This document shows positions 1 through 8,451 of a stretch of DNA of 46,754 nt, piece after piece (position 1 is the first letter of the stretch; every line of letters starts with the position of its first letter). The stretch covers positions 1 to 46,754 of the forward strand of contig DASPTT010000157.1 of the NCBI GenBank assembly GCA_035623275.1, given 5' to 3'. This DNA is from DASPTT01 sp035623275 (lineage in GTDB: Bacteria; Actinomycetota; Acidimicrobiia; Acidimicrobiales; UBA8190). The position numbers were made by a program, and so were the translations under genes. The notes beneath the pieces were generated by a model that did no database searches, was not told where the DNA came from, and saw nothing but the letters and a program-made list of their open reading frames with translations.

Positions 1-300
1 GCGCTGTTCACCGACGAGCACACCCCAGGCTGCACGGCCAGCTCGACCGGGATGTGCTCGACCAACACGGTCACGCTGACGGTGAGCATCCCGCCCACGG
101 CGCCCAGTGGCGGCACCACGCCGGCACCGGCGCCCACGACTCCCATCTCGAACGCGACCGCCGTCCACACCGGCGAGCCGTGGGCCGGGTCGGCCGCCTA
201 CGCAGCCGAGCTCCTGGCCCTCGGCCTGGGGTTGGCCCTGATCGGTGAGCTCGGCCGGCGTCGCCGGCGTCGCCGGCTGGCGGACACGACCGAGGACTGA
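1..300 (+). CDS. C-terminal part of a surface protein with a membrane anchor (5' end outside the window)
   Basis: Reading frame 1 is open from the first base to the TGA at 298-300, so this is the last 99 residues of a longer protein. The visible part has a Thr/Pro-rich linker (APAPTTP), then HTGEPWAGS, a hydrophobic stretch of about 18 residues rich in Ala, Leu and Gly, and a tail with seven consecutive arginines ending LADTTED. Hydrophobic helix plus basic tail is the layout of a cell-surface anchor or sortase sorting signal. The TG in HTGEPWAG stands where the cleavage pair of a sorting motif would be, but the canonical LPxTG is absent, so the sortase link is inference. A sortase gene lies about 8.7 kb away. 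The function of the missing N-terminal part cannot be told. Confidence 0.6.
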   Translation, partial: ALFTDEHTPGCTASSTGMCSTNTVTLTVSIPPTAPSGGTTPAPAPTTPISNATAVHTGEPWAGSAAYAAELLALGLGLALIGELGRRRRRRRLADTTED

Positions 301-319
301 CCCGGTCACGAGCTAGGAG

Positions 320-360
320 AACGCCGGCCTGGGGGGTGTGGCGCCCGCCAGGCCGGCGTT
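320..360 (+). terminator. Strong hairpin after the first gene
   Basis: A perfect 13-bp inverted repeat (AACGCCGGCCTGG at 320-332 and its complement at 348-360) with a 15-base loop begins 20 bases after the stop codon of the upstream gene. It probably ends that transcript. There is no long T-run after it, as is common for actinobacterial terminators. Confidence 0.6.
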
Positions 361-403
361 TCGCGTCCGGTGCGGTTCGAGCCGGCCGGCGATCCCGTCC
401 TGT

Positions 404-484
404 CGGTCGACCCACCGGTCGACCCACCGGTCGACCCACCGATCGTCGACCCTGATCGTCCACGAACCCTGATCGTCGACCCGA
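404..484 (+). repeat. Short tandem repeats upstream of recA
   Basis: Three perfect copies of the 12-mer CGGTCGACCCAC (404-415, 416-427, 428-439) are followed by three looser copies of a GATCGTCGACCCT-like unit (441-484). All are built around GTCGAC. The block lies between the hairpin at 320-360 and the recA LexA box and codes for nothing convincing. It could be slippage-prone sequence or a cluster of protein-binding sites. I see no spacer structure like a CRISPR array. Confidence 0.6.
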
Positions 485-496
485 CCATCCCACACC

Positions 497-519
497 CGAA
501 CACATGTTCGCCTTATGCT
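497..519 (+). promoter_or_regulatory. LexA (SOS) box and likely -10 of recA
   Basis: CGAACACATGTTCG at 497-510 is a perfect dyad that matches the actinobacterial/Gram-positive LexA box (GAAC-N4-GTTC). TATGCT at 514-519, four bases downstream, can serve as the -10, so LexA bound here would cover the -35 region. It sits about 115 bases before the recA start, so the recA leader would be roughly 100 bases. Induction by DNA damage is inferred from these known properties of the box. Confidence 0.85.
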
Positions 520-623
520 CGTTCCAGTTCACCGGACGGGGCTGACACACCCCCTGCCTATGGTGCGGGCGATCGGTCGCAGCGGACCCAGCCAGATCTC
601 GCGAATGAGGAGAGACGACAGCG

Positions 624-2780
624 ATGGAACGTGACAAGGCGCTCGACGTGGCCCTGAGCCAGATCGAGAAGCAATTCGGCAAGGGTTCGGTGATGCGGAT
701 GGGCGAGAACCTCAACCTGAACGTCGAGGCCATCCCCACGGGGGCGATGGCCCTCGACCTCGCCCTGGGCATCGGGGGCCTCCCCCGGGGACGGATCGTC
801 GAGATCTACGGACCGGAGTCGAGCGGCAAGAGCACCCTGGCCATGCACGTGGTGGCCGAGGCCCAGCGCAACGGGGGCATCTGCGCCTACATCGACGCCG
901 AGCACGCCATGGACCCCGTCTACGCCAAGGCCATCGGCGTCAACATCGACGACCTCCTCATCTCGCAGCCCGACACCGGAGAGCAGGCGCTGGAGATCGC
1001 CGACATGCTGATCCGCTCGGGCGCGCTCGACGTACTGGTGGTGGACTCGGTGGCCGCCCTTACACCCCGGGCGGAGATCGAGGGCGAGATGGGCGACTCC
1101 CACGTCGGCCTCCAGGCCCGCCTCATGTCGCAGGCGCTGCGCAAGCTCACCGGCACCCTGTCCAAGTCCGACACCATCGCCATCTTCATCAACCAGCTGC
1201 GGGAGAAGATCGGCGTCATGTACGGGTGCTTCTCCTATGGCGCCCGCGTCGTGCTAGCCGACGGCTCCACCGAGAAGATCGGGAAGATCGTCAACCAGCG
1301 GATGCCGGTCGAAGTGCTCTCCTACGACCCCGAGGTCGGAGAGGTCGTTCCGAAGCGGGTGGTCAACTGGTTCGACAACGGCAAGACCGACCAATTCCTC
1401 CAGGTCACCGTGGCCAAGCCCATGAAGAACGGCCGGGCGCAGCTGGGATGTACACCCAACCACCTGATCCGCACACCCGGTGGCTGGCGGGAAGCCGGAA
1501 AGCTCGAGGTCGGCGACCGGGTTCTCGAGGCCTTGCCCCACTACCTGTCGGCGTTCCAGTGGGAGGTCCTGCGTGGGACCCTCATGGGCGACGGCGCCCT
1601 GTCGGCGACCCGAAGCGGCAATGGCGCCCGGTTCCGTTACTCGCACTGCGAAGCGCAGACGGCCTATGCCGACTGGAAGGCCTCCCTGTTCGCCAACATC
1701 GGATCGAGCCGGTTAGTGCGCGCCGATGGGGTCGTGACCTACGACTTCCAACCCCTGCCGGAGCTGGTATCGATGCGGCAGTCCGTCTATGTCGGCAGGA
1801 AGAAGGTGTTCGAGGACGACTATCTCAAGGGTCTCTCGCCGCTGTCACTGGCGCTGTGGTACATGGACGACGCCAACTTGTCGATCCGCTCCAAGGGGGT
1901 CCAGAAGCGGACGGCCGGGCTCACCGGTCGAGCATCGATCTGCGTGGAGGCCATGGAACCGGCGACACGGGAGCGGTTGGTCTCCTACCTGGCCGACACG
2001 TGGGGGATCCGGGCCAAGCTGATCGCGTCGGGAGCGACGAAGAAGGCCGTCCTGGTCTTCGCGAACGCCGAGACCGCCAAGCTTCACGCCCTCATCGCCC
2101 CGTTCGTCCACCCGAGTATGGAGCACAAGCTGCTCCCTGCCTACCGGGGACGATTCGCCGTGGAGCCTGCGTTCGCGCCGATGCGCTACGAACTGGTGGC
2201 CATGCCGATCACCGACATCCACGTCAAGCCCCGCACCCGCTCGATGCGTCGGTTCGACATCGAGGTCGAGGGCAGCCACAACTACCTCGTCGACGGGGTC
2301 GTGGTGCACAACTCGCCCGAGGTGACCCCCGGCGGCCGTGCGCTGAAGTTCTACTCTTCGATCCGCCTGGACATTCGCCGGGTGGAGGCCATCAAGGACG
2401 GCACCGACGTCATCGGCAGCCGGACCCGGGTGAAGGTCGTGAAGAACAAGGTCTCTCAGCCTTTCAAACAGGCCGAGTTCGACATCATGTACGGCAGCGG
2501 CATCAGCCGCGAGGGTTCGCTCCTCGACGTGGGTGTGGAGCTCGGCTTCATCAAGAAGTCGGGTGCCTGGTTCACCTACGAGGGTGAGCAGCTCGGGCAA
2601 GGTCGGGAGAACGCCAAGCAGTTCCTGCGGGAGACCCCCGAGCTCGCCATCGAGATCAACGAGCGGATCCGGTCCCAGCTGATAGGGACCATGCTGCCTG
2701 CCGGCGCCACCGTCGGCACGGGCGAGGAATCGGAGTCCGACAAGGACCCCGACGACGAGCCCATCGCGCTCAAGGACTGA
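624..2780 (+). CDS. recA: Recombinase RecA precursor, interrupted by an intein
   Basis: RecA coats single-stranded DNA, performs homologous strand exchange and triggers LexA self-cleavage in the SOS response. The 718-residue precursor has the Walker A motif GPESSGKST (63-71), the LVVDSVAAL Walker B region and FINQLREKIGVMYG just before the insertion. After the intein the RecA sequence resumes with SPEVTPGGRALKFYSS. Removing the 362-residue intein leaves a 356-residue RecA, which is normal length. The ATG at 624 follows AGGAGA (608-613). The protein ends in an acidic tail typical of RecA. No recX follows; the next gene is convergent. A LexA box lies upstream. Confidence 0.98.
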   Translation: MERDKALDVALSQIEKQFGKGSVMRMGENLNLNVEAIPTGAMALDLALGIGGLPRGRIVEIYGPESSGKSTLAMHVVAEAQRNGGICAYIDAEHAMDPVYAKAIGVNIDDLLISQPDTGEQALEIADMLIRSGALDVLVVDSVAALTPRAEIEGEMGDSHVGLQARLMSQALRKLTGTLSKSDTIAIFINQLREKIGVMYGCFSYGARVVLADGSTEKIGKIVNQRMPVEVLSYDPEVGEVVPKRVVNWFDNGKTDQFLQVTVAKPMKNGRAQLGCTPNHLIRTPGGWREAGKLEVGDRVLEALPHYLSAFQWEVLRGTLMGDGALSATRSGNGARFRYSHCEAQTAYADWKASLFANIGSSRLVRADGVVTYDFQPLPELVSMRQSVYVGRKKVFEDDYLKGLSPLSLALWYMDDANLSIRSKGVQKRTAGLTGRASICVEAMEPATRERLVSYLADTWGIRAKLIASGATKKAVLVFANAETAKLHALIAPFVHPSMEHKLLPAYRGRFAVEPAFAPMRYELVAMPITDIHVKPRTRSMRRFDIEVEGSHNYLVDGVVVHNSPEVTPGGRALKFYSSIRLDIRRVEAIKDGTDVIGSRTRVKVVKNKVSQPFKQAEFDIMYGSGISREGSLLDVGVELGFIKKSGAWFTYEGEQLGQGRENAKQFLRETPELAIEINERIRSQLIGTMLPAGATVGTGEESESDKDPDDEPIALKD
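1227..2312 (+). mobile_element. RecA intein with LAGLIDADG (DOD) homing endonuclease
   Basis: The insert runs from Cys202 to Asn563 of the precursor (362 residues). The splicing residues are present: Cys at position 1, the C-terminal pair His-Asn (VVVHN), and Ser as the first C-extein residue. Two endonuclease motifs are intact: LRGTLMGDG (316-324) and ALWYMDDANL (410-419), each with its acidic residue. This suggests a full, possibly still mobile intein. The insertion lies between Gly201 and the Ser of the conserved VMYG-SPEVTPGG block. From memory this corresponds to the Mycobacterium leprae RecA site rather than the M. tuberculosis one. Splicing is autocatalytic in the family; activity here is inferred. 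Confidence 0.93.
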
Positions 2781-2819
2781 CGCCGGCGGCGCCTGCCGGT
2801 CGCCACCTCGTTCCTGTGC

Positions 2820-2846
2820 GGGACCCGGGACCTCGTCCCGGGTCCC
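2820..2846. terminator. Bidirectional terminator hairpin between convergent genes
   Basis: GGGACCCGGGAC (2820-2831) and its perfect complement (2835-2846) are separated by only three bases. The 12-bp GC-rich stem lies in the 72-base gap between the recA stop and the stop of the convergent DUF3048 gene, so it can serve both. Confidence 0.75.
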
Positions 2847-2852
2847 CGCGCG

Positions 2853-4001
2853 TCAGGGGGCGACGGTCACCGTCACCGAGTTCGGGACGATCTCGACCCA
2901 GCTCTGGCCGGGCTGCAGCGGGATCGTGGTGCCCGTCGCGGAGGTCAGGGTCATCGGCGCGCCGAGCGAGGGCCGGCTCCACGTGCCGGTGATCTGCTGG
3001 CCGTTGCGCAGCACGGTGACGGGACCCGTGCCGGTCATCTGGGCCTGGACCTCCAGCCCCCCGATCTCGTTCTCGGCCCATGGGCCGTAGGTGACGTTCA
3101 CGTGCATCACCACGACGTTCGACGTCCCGATCAGGGTGCCGTTTGCCACCGTGGCCGGCTCGCCGCTGTAGGAGAGCATCCACAGGGCCTTCGCCGCGTT
3201 CCACGTCCACGTGGTGTCGTTGGTCTGCGAGAAGGGAATGTGCACCGACGACGCCGGCGTCCCCCCTTGCGGGGCGGGCGAGTAGACGAACACGGGGGCA
3301 GGCGCCGTGTTGGCCGCCGGGTACTGCGCCCACACTTCGGCGGGAGACACGTAGGTGTTGTAGGGAGCCTCGCGCCCGGAGAGGACATGGACGAGCGAGT
3401 AGTGGGCGAGGACGTTGACGTCCACGAGGTTCGCCGACTGGAGGAGGGCGATGACGGGGTTGATGCCCCCGGCGTGGACGAGCAGCGGCTTGCTCAGCAG
3501 ATCGGCGATGGGCACGTCGGGCGCCCGTGCCGAGCGGACGTCGCCTACCAGCGCGGGGGTCTGGCACTGGAACACGGCCACCAGCCGGGTGATGCTCCCC
3601 TCCACCGGCTCCTCGAAGACGATGTCCGCCTGGTCGAGCCCGGTCTGGGGCCGGGCGGCGGGGTAGTTGTCGACCTTGACGGCGAGGGCGGCGCGCGACG
3701 GCACGGTCCCCGACGGCGCCGGCGCACCGGTCAGGGGGCAGACCTGGGGCGGGATGGTGCTGGTGGTGGCGACCGTCTGGGGTGGGGTCGCCTTCTTCTT
3801 GGACGACTTGGTCACCGCCAGCGCGACGCCGGCTCCGGCCAGGAGCACGACGACGACCCCGATGGCGATCACCCACCACTTGCCGAACCTCGACGGCGCC
3901 GCGTGCCGGGCCCGGCCGCCCCTCCGGCCGGCCGCCGGTGCACCCGCCCCGCCGCCGGGCGCGGCGGCGCCGGGGAATCCGGGGGTGGTCTCGTCAGCCA
4001 T
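2853..4001 (-). CDS. Membrane-anchored DUF3048 (YerB-like) protein
   Basis: The 382-residue protein has a Gly/Ala/Arg-rich cytoplasmic start, one membrane helix (about 42-65, WWVIAIGVVVVLLAGAGVALAV), and a Thr/Pro linker. It then has the DUF3048 hallmark CPLTGAP...ALAVKVDNYPAARPQTGLDQ followed by IVFEEPVEGSITRLVAVF. A second, beta-rich half includes VVVMHVNVTYGP. YerB of Bacillus is a lipoprotein; here a transmembrane helix replaces the lipobox. The biochemical role is unknown, with an envelope location expected. The ATG at 4001 was chosen over upstream in-frame codons because it follows AGAGGAGCAGGAG with good spacing. The upstream extension is low-complexity sequence with the look of a shadow frame. 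Confidence 0.85.
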   Translation of the reverse strand: MADETTPGFPGAAAPGGGAGAPAAGRRGGRARHAAPSRFGKWWVIAIGVVVVLLAGAGVALAVTKSSKKKATPPQTVATTSTIPPQVCPLTGAPAPSGTVPSRAALAVKVDNYPAARPQTGLDQADIVFEEPVEGSITRLVAVFQCQTPALVGDVRSARAPDVPIADLLSKPLLVHAGGINPVIALLQSANLVDVNVLAHYSLVHVLSGREAPYNTYVSPAEVWAQYPAANTAPAPVFVYSPAPQGGTPASSVHIPFSQTNDTTWTWNAAKALWMLSYSGEPATVANGTLIGTSNVVVMHVNVTYGPWAENEIGGLEVQAQMTGTGPVTVLRNGQQITGTWSRPSLGAPMTLTSATGTTIPLQPGQSWVEIVPNSVTVTVAP

Positions 4002-4220
4002 GTACTCCTGCTCCTCTTGACGGGGGTTCGGCCGGTGCACCCTGCCCTCGAGCAGGTGCTGCGCTCCACGTGCCTGGGTCCGCCGGCAGTCGCGACCGAA
4101 TCGGGCAAGGCTAGCGTGCCGGCCCCGCCACATCGGGTGACCGAGTCCTTCGTCCTGGTCGTCGGCCGGCCGGTGGCTGCGCCGTGCGGCCCGACACCAT
4201 GGCACAGCCCGGCGAACCGG

Positions 4221-4226
4221 TAGCGT
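4221..4226 (+). promoter_or_regulatory. -10 hexamer of a probable leaderless promoter
   Basis: TAGCGT ends exactly seven bases before the ATG at 4234, and no Shine-Dalgarno sequence precedes that ATG. The start site would then fall on or next to the A of the start codon. The same hexamer and spacing recur before the cyclase gene at 40918. Confidence 0.5.
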
Positions 4227-4233
4227 CACGCCG

Positions 4234-4887
4234 ATGCCCAGGCCCCGAGGACCCCGCGCCGCCGTGCGCCGGCTCGTCGCCGGGGCCATCGAACAGGGTT
4301 GGGAGCGGATGGCGCGGCTGGCGGCCATCGGGCCGGACCATCCGCGGGCGGCGAGGTTCGGGGCGTTCGGCGAAGGCTCGATGATCGCCTTCCCCACAAC
4401 CGCGCTCTACAACGAGCACCTGATCCACATCGGGCGCAACACGTTGATCGGCCCGTACACGGCCCTGTCGGTGGGGATGGCGCCCGGCCAGCAGATGGTG
4501 ACCGACCCCGTCATCTCCATCGGGGACCGCACCCTCATCGGGCGGGGCAGCAACATCGTCGGCCATTTCCGCATCGAGATCGGCGACGACATCCAGACCG
4601 GTCCCTACGTCTACATCACGGACCAGAACCACACCTACGAGGACCCCGACGTCCCCATCGGCCGGCAGTGGCCGGTGGAGTCGCAGGTGCGGATCGGGTC
4701 GGGAAGCTGGCTCGGCACCGGCGTGGTGGTGCTGCCCGGCGCGGACATCGGCCGCAACGTCGTGGTGGGCGCGGGCTCGGTGGTCACCGGGACGCTGCCC
4801 GACCATTGCGTCGCCGTGGGCTCGCCGGCGCGACCCGTGAAGCGGTACGTGCCCGGCGAGGGATGGCGGCCCGTCGACCCCTCCTGA
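4234..4887 (+). CDS. Left-handed beta-helix acyltransferase (hexapeptide-repeat family)
   Basis: The 217-residue protein has a basic N-terminus and then isoleucine/valine-spaced hexapeptide repeats: IGRNTLIGPY, IGDRTLIGRGSNIVG, IEIGDDIQTGPYVYITD, VRIGSGSWLGTGVVVLPG and IGRNVVVGAGSVVTGTLPD. The loop DQNHTYEDPDVPI holds the histidine expected to be catalytic in CoA-dependent acetyltransferases of this family. The ending PARPVKRYVPG is typical of sugar or cell-wall precursor O-acetyltransferases. The substrate cannot be told. It is divergent from the DUF3048 gene and starts without a ribosome-binding site. Confidence 0.85.
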   Translation: MPRPRGPRAAVRRLVAGAIEQGWERMARLAAIGPDHPRAARFGAFGEGSMIAFPTTALYNEHLIHIGRNTLIGPYTALSVGMAPGQQMVTDPVISIGDRTLIGRGSNIVGHFRIEIGDDIQTGPYVYITDQNHTYEDPDVPIGRQWPVESQVRIGSGSWLGTGVVVLPGADIGRNVVVGAGSVVTGTLPDHCVAVGSPARPVKRYVPGEGWRPVDPS

Positions 4888-4970
4888 GCTTGCGCGACCG
4901 TTCCTTGCCCTCGGCACGAATTGCCCCGGGGGCCTCAAGTTCGACCACCCTCCGTGCCGAAGAACCTCAC

Positions 4971-5777
4971 ATGGCGGAGGCTGGAGCAGGCGTCCTGGAC
5001 ACGTGCCGGCGCGGTCCCAACGGCTGCAGTTGTTGGTACCTTGACCCCATCGCCGGTGACTCCCGTGAGGGCGCGCAGCAGGCGGCCCCCGAGACCGAGC
5101 AGTCCACCGGTTCGATGGCCTCCATCCTCCACCTGCCGTCGCCGCGCGCCTTCGTGTCGCACGCCCTGCCGGCAATCGTGGAGAGCGCCATCGGCCCGGG
5201 CGTGCTCTTCTACCTCGTCCTCGTGACCGGCGGCTTCAAGGGTGCGCTCATCGCCGCCCTGGTGTGGTCGTACCTGGCGGCGGCGCGCCGGTGGGTGCGC
5301 CGTGAGCGCATCCCCGCGTCGCTCGTCCTGAGCATGGTGCTCCTCACCGCCCGTACCGTCGTCTCCTACGCCACGGGCAGCGCATTCCTCTATTTCGTGC
5401 AGCCGACGGCGACGACGTTCCTCGTCGCCTTCGCCTTCCTCGTCACGGCCATCGTGCGCCGCCCGTTCATCGAGCGCCTGGCGCGCGACTTCTGCCCCAT
5501 CGACCCCGAGCTGTTCAAGCGGCCGTTCCTGCGCCGCTTCTTCCTTCGCCTGTCGCTCCTGTGGGCGCTGGTGCTCTTCGTGAACGCAGGGACCGTCCTC
5601 TACTTCCTCTTCGTCTCCTCGGTCCAGGGCTTCGTGCTCGAGCGGGCCCTCATCTCCATGGCCATCAACGGGGCGGGCATCGCCGTGTCCGCCTTCTGGT
5701 TCGTCCGCACCATGCGCGGGGCCGGCATCACCGTCCGCTGGAGCGGTTCGATGCCCGAGTCCACCCAAGCCGGCTGA
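4971..5777 (+). CDS. VC0807-like integral membrane protein
   Basis: From the ATG at 4971 the protein has 268 residues; a second possible start is ATG 5115 (MASILHLPS). The first 48 residues (Cys- and Gly-rich, soluble) look less conserved than the rest, so the later start is a serious alternative. The remainder is membrane helices: ALPAIVESAIGPGVLFYLVLV, the ALIAALVWSYLAAARRW segment, and several more up to SMAINGAGIAVSAFWFV. The pattern, with IVESAIGP early and an FCPIDPE loop in the middle, resembles the VC0807 / intracellular-septation-A-like family. Its function is not established. Confidence 0.65.
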   Translation: MAEAGAGVLDTCRRGPNGCSCWYLDPIAGDSREGAQQAAPETEQSTGSMASILHLPSPRAFVSHALPAIVESAIGPGVLFYLVLVTGGFKGALIAALVWSYLAAARRWVRRERIPASLVLSMVLLTARTVVSYATGSAFLYFVQPTATTFLVAFAFLVTAIVRRPFIERLARDFCPIDPELFKRPFLRRFFLRLSLLWALVLFVNAGTVLYFLFVSSVQGFVLERALISMAINGAGIAVSAFWFVRTMRGAGITVRWSGSMPESTQAG

Positions 5778-5865
5778 GCGGGCCGGCCCACCCCGGCCCA
5801 CCCGGTTCACCCTCCACCCGGTCCATCGCCCCCGAGCCGGCGTCCCGCACGTGCCAGGCTGAGGC

Positions 5866-6612
5866 ATGGCCGGTGCCCCGGGACCCGTCGCCCTCGTCGG
5901 CAGCGGCGAGTTCCTCCCCCAGATGGCGGCGGTCGACGCGGTCCTGCTCCAGGGGCGCGCGCCGCGCGCCGCCTACCTTCCCACCGCGGCGGCGCCGGAG
6001 GGTGACGACCGCTTCGCCTACTGGGCGGAGCTGGGCCACGAGCACTTCGTCTCGCTCGGCGTCGAGCCCGTCCTCGTCCCGGTGCGCACGCGCGAGGACG
6101 CCGGGGACCCGGCCATGGCCGACCTGGTTGCGGGGGCCGGCCTCGTCTACCTCTCGGGGGGCGACCCCCACCACCTGGCGTCGACGCTGCGGGGGAGCGC
6201 GGTGTGGGCGGCGATCGTGGCCGCCTGGGAGTCCGGATCGGCCCTGGCCGGGTGCTCGGCGGGGGCCATGGCCCTGAGCGCGGGCGCACCGCCCGACCTC
6301 GCCCCCGGCGGCCGCCGCCGGCGCGACCCGGGTGGCACCGGCGACGGCCTCGGTCTGGTGGCGTCCCTGGCCGTGATTCCCCATTTCGACCAGATGGAGC
6401 GGTGGCGCCCCGGGGCGGTCGAGTGGTTCGGCGCGTGGCGCCCGCCCGGCACCACGCTGGTGGGCATCGACGAGGACACCGCGCTCGTCCACGACGGGGG
6501 CACCTGGACGGTGCGCGGCCGCCAGTCGGTGTGGGTCCTCGAGCACGACCGCCGCCGCCGCCACGACCACGGCGAGGCCGTCGACCTGGGCGCGCCGGCC
6601 ACCGGGTCCTGA
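5866..6612 (+). CDS. S51-family (cyanophycinase/dipeptidase E-like) peptidase
   Basis: The 248-residue protein has the fold signatures of peptidase family S51: VALVGSGEF at the start, the LVYLSGGDPHHL turn, and the nucleophile elbow AGCSAGAMALS with the catalytic serine. VIPHFDQMERWRPG may provide the histidine. Family members cleave cyanophycin, alpha-aspartyl dipeptides or related substrates in the cytoplasm. No cyanophycin synthetase is nearby, so the substrate is open. It is followed after 43 bases by a pirin gene on the same strand. The C-terminal 20 residues are His/Arg-rich. Confidence 0.82.
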   Translation: MAGAPGPVALVGSGEFLPQMAAVDAVLLQGRAPRAAYLPTAAAPEGDDRFAYWAELGHEHFVSLGVEPVLVPVRTREDAGDPAMADLVAGAGLVYLSGGDPHHLASTLRGSAVWAAIVAAWESGSALAGCSAGAMALSAGAPPDLAPGGRRRRDPGGTGDGLGLVASLAVIPHFDQMERWRPGAVEWFGAWRPPGTTLVGIDEDTALVHDGGTWTVRGRQSVWVLEHDRRRRHDHGEAVDLGAPATGS

Positions 6613-6655
6613 GGCGCGGGGGAATCGCGCACCCGGCCCCGGTGTTGGACCGACC

Positions 6656-7621
6656 ATGCCTGCCGTCACCGTCCCCGACATCCTCGCCCTGCCCCGGGTC
6701 GACGAGCCCGACCCGCTCTCCGGCACTCCGCGGCCGGTGCTGGGCGTGGTCAGCGCCCCCTCCGCCCTGGAGGGGGAGGGGTTCCCGGTGCGCCGCGCCT
6801 TCGCCGGCGTCGACGCCGCCGTGCTCGACCCCTTCGTCCACATGGACCAGATGGGGGAGGTCGAGTACGGGCCGGGCGAGCCCAAGGGCACGGCCTGGCA
6901 CCCCCACCGCGGCTTCGAGACGGTCACCTACATGATCGACGGCACCTTCCAGCACCAGGATTCCAACGGCGGGGGCGGGCTGATCTCGGGCGGCGACACC
7001 CAGTGGATGACGGCGGGCAAGGGGATCCTGCACATCGAGCGCCCCCCCGAGGCCATGATCGCCAGCGGCGGGCTCTTCCACGGCATCCAGCTGTGGGTGA
7101 ACCTGCCGGCCAAGGACAAGTGGGTGCCGCCGCGCTACCAGGACATCGCGGGCGGCCACGTCACCCTGCTGTCCTCGCCCGACGGCGGCGCGCTGGTGCG
7201 CGTCGTCGCCGGCAGCCTCGGCGGCCACGACGGGCCCGGCATCACCTACACCCCGATCACCATGGTCCACGTGACGGTGTCCCCCGGCGCGCGCGTGGTG
7301 CTGCCGTGGGACCCCTCCGACAACGCGCTGGCCTACGTGCTGGCCGGCTCGGGCACCGTGGGCGCCGAGGGCCACCCGGTGAAGATGGGGCAGCTGGCCG
7401 TGTTCGGCGCCGGCGACGCGCTGGCGCTGCGCGCGGACGCCACGCAGGAGTCACGCTCTCCCGACTTCGACGTCCTCCTGCTCGGCGGGCGCCCCATCCG
7501 CGAGCCGGTGGTCGCCTACGGCCCCTTCGTCATGAACACGCGCGCCGAGATCGCCCAGGCCTTCGAGGACTACCAGGCCGGCAAGCTCGGCACCGTCCCC
7601 GCCGACCACATCGGCCACTAA
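6656..7621 (+). CDS. Pirin family protein
   Basis: The 321-residue bicupin carries the pirin metal-site pattern HPHRGFETVTYMIDG, later followed by a glutamate and histidine in GKGILHIERP. The C-terminal cupin contains GRPIREPVVAYGPFVMNT, the conserved pirin ending. Pirins bind iron in the first cupin; some are quercetinases and others act as redox-sensing co-regulators. Length and motifs match the family. The stop codon overlaps by four bases the stop of the convergent flavoprotein gene. Confidence 0.92.
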   Translation: MPAVTVPDILALPRVDEPDPLSGTPRPVLGVVSAPSALEGEGFPVRRAFAGVDAAVLDPFVHMDQMGEVEYGPGEPKGTAWHPHRGFETVTYMIDGTFQHQDSNGGGGLISGGDTQWMTAGKGILHIERPPEAMIASGGLFHGIQLWVNLPAKDKWVPPRYQDIAGGHVTLLSSPDGGALVRVVAGSLGGHDGPGITYTPITMVHVTVSPGARVVLPWDPSDNALAYVLAGSGTVGAEGHPVKMGQLAVFGAGDALALRADATQESRSPDFDVLLLGGRPIREPVVAYGPFVMNTRAEIAQAFEDYQAGKLGTVPADHIGH

Positions 7622-8310
7622 CCGCGGGCGGCCCCCCTCGTCGGGTAGGCGGCGGCGTACGGAGGTGTCGGGATGGCGGGATCGAGCACCGGGTCCGGGT
7701 ACGGCGCGCCGGCCGTGATCGAAAGGGGGACCACGCCGGCCCACACCGGCAGGGCGAGGTCCTCCCCGTCGTCGACGGGCGGGCCGGTCCGCACCTTGAC
7801 CGAGCCCTCGTCGATGGCCAACCGGACGAAAGCCGTGCGCTGGCGGTCGCGGGCGTCGGGACGGCGCGCGTCGCCGGCGCGTCCGGGGGCCATGTGCTCG
7901 AGCAGCGCCGCGCTGGCCCTGTCGGTCTCGTCGTCGTCGGTGACGGGGACGGCGCTGCCGTAGAGCACGACGCAGCGGTAGTTGAGCGAGTGGTGCGCCG
8001 CGGCGCGCGCCAGAACGATGCCGTCGACCAGGGTGGCGGTCACGCACACGTGGGCGCCCTGCGCCAGGCGCCGGAGCATCCGGTTGGCGCGCGCCCCGTG
8101 CAGGTACAGGTCGTCGCCGACCCTGGCGTGGGCCATGGGCAGGACGTGGGGCCACCCGTCGAGCTCGAAGCCCACGTGGCACACGAGCGCCTCGTCGAGG
8201 ACGGCCTCGGCCAGGGCCCGGTCGTAGCTGCCGCGCTCGCGCTTGCGCCACAGCGTGGAGCGCTCGGTCCGGGAGAGGGTCCGGGAGAGGGTGGGGGAGT
8301 GCTCGGCCAT
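7618..8310 (-). CDS. Pyridoxamine 5'-phosphate oxidase-fold (FMN-binding split barrel) protein
   Basis: The 230-residue protein opens with a basic segment and then LDEALVCHVGFELDGWPHVLPMAHARVGDDLYLHGARANRMLR, which is the flavin-binding split-barrel pattern of the PPOX class. HHSLNYRCVVLYGSAVPV follows. Such proteins bind FMN, F420 or heme and reduce small molecules; which one applies is not visible. SRTLSRTERSTLWRKRERG near the start contains a short duplicated segment (tctcccggaccc-type repeat at about 8271-8294). A CATGCT hexamer lies five bases before the ATG, so the transcript may lack a leader. Confidence 0.82.
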   Translation of the reverse strand: MAEHSPTLSRTLSRTERSTLWRKRERGSYDRALAEAVLDEALVCHVGFELDGWPHVLPMAHARVGDDLYLHGARANRMLRRLAQGAHVCVTATLVDGIVLARAAAHHSLNYRCVVLYGSAVPVTDDDETDRASAALLEHMAPGRAGDARRPDARDRQRTAFVRLAIDEGSVKVRTGPPVDDGEDLALPVWAGVVPLSITAGAPYPDPVLDPAIPTPPYAAAYPTRGAARG

Positions 8311-8451
8311 GCACCAGCATGCCCCACCCCGGGCCCGGCCCGCGACGAGGCGACTTCACGAGCCGTTCATCGAACGGACCCCCGGCGTTCATCGCCCGTC
8401 CGTACCGTGGAGACAGCAGGTGCCGGTCGACCGGATGCGAGGGGAGTGGCG

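Noticed and set aside
404..484. A CRISPR-like array
   Set aside because: The units are 12 bases and adjacent with no spacers, and no cas genes are present.
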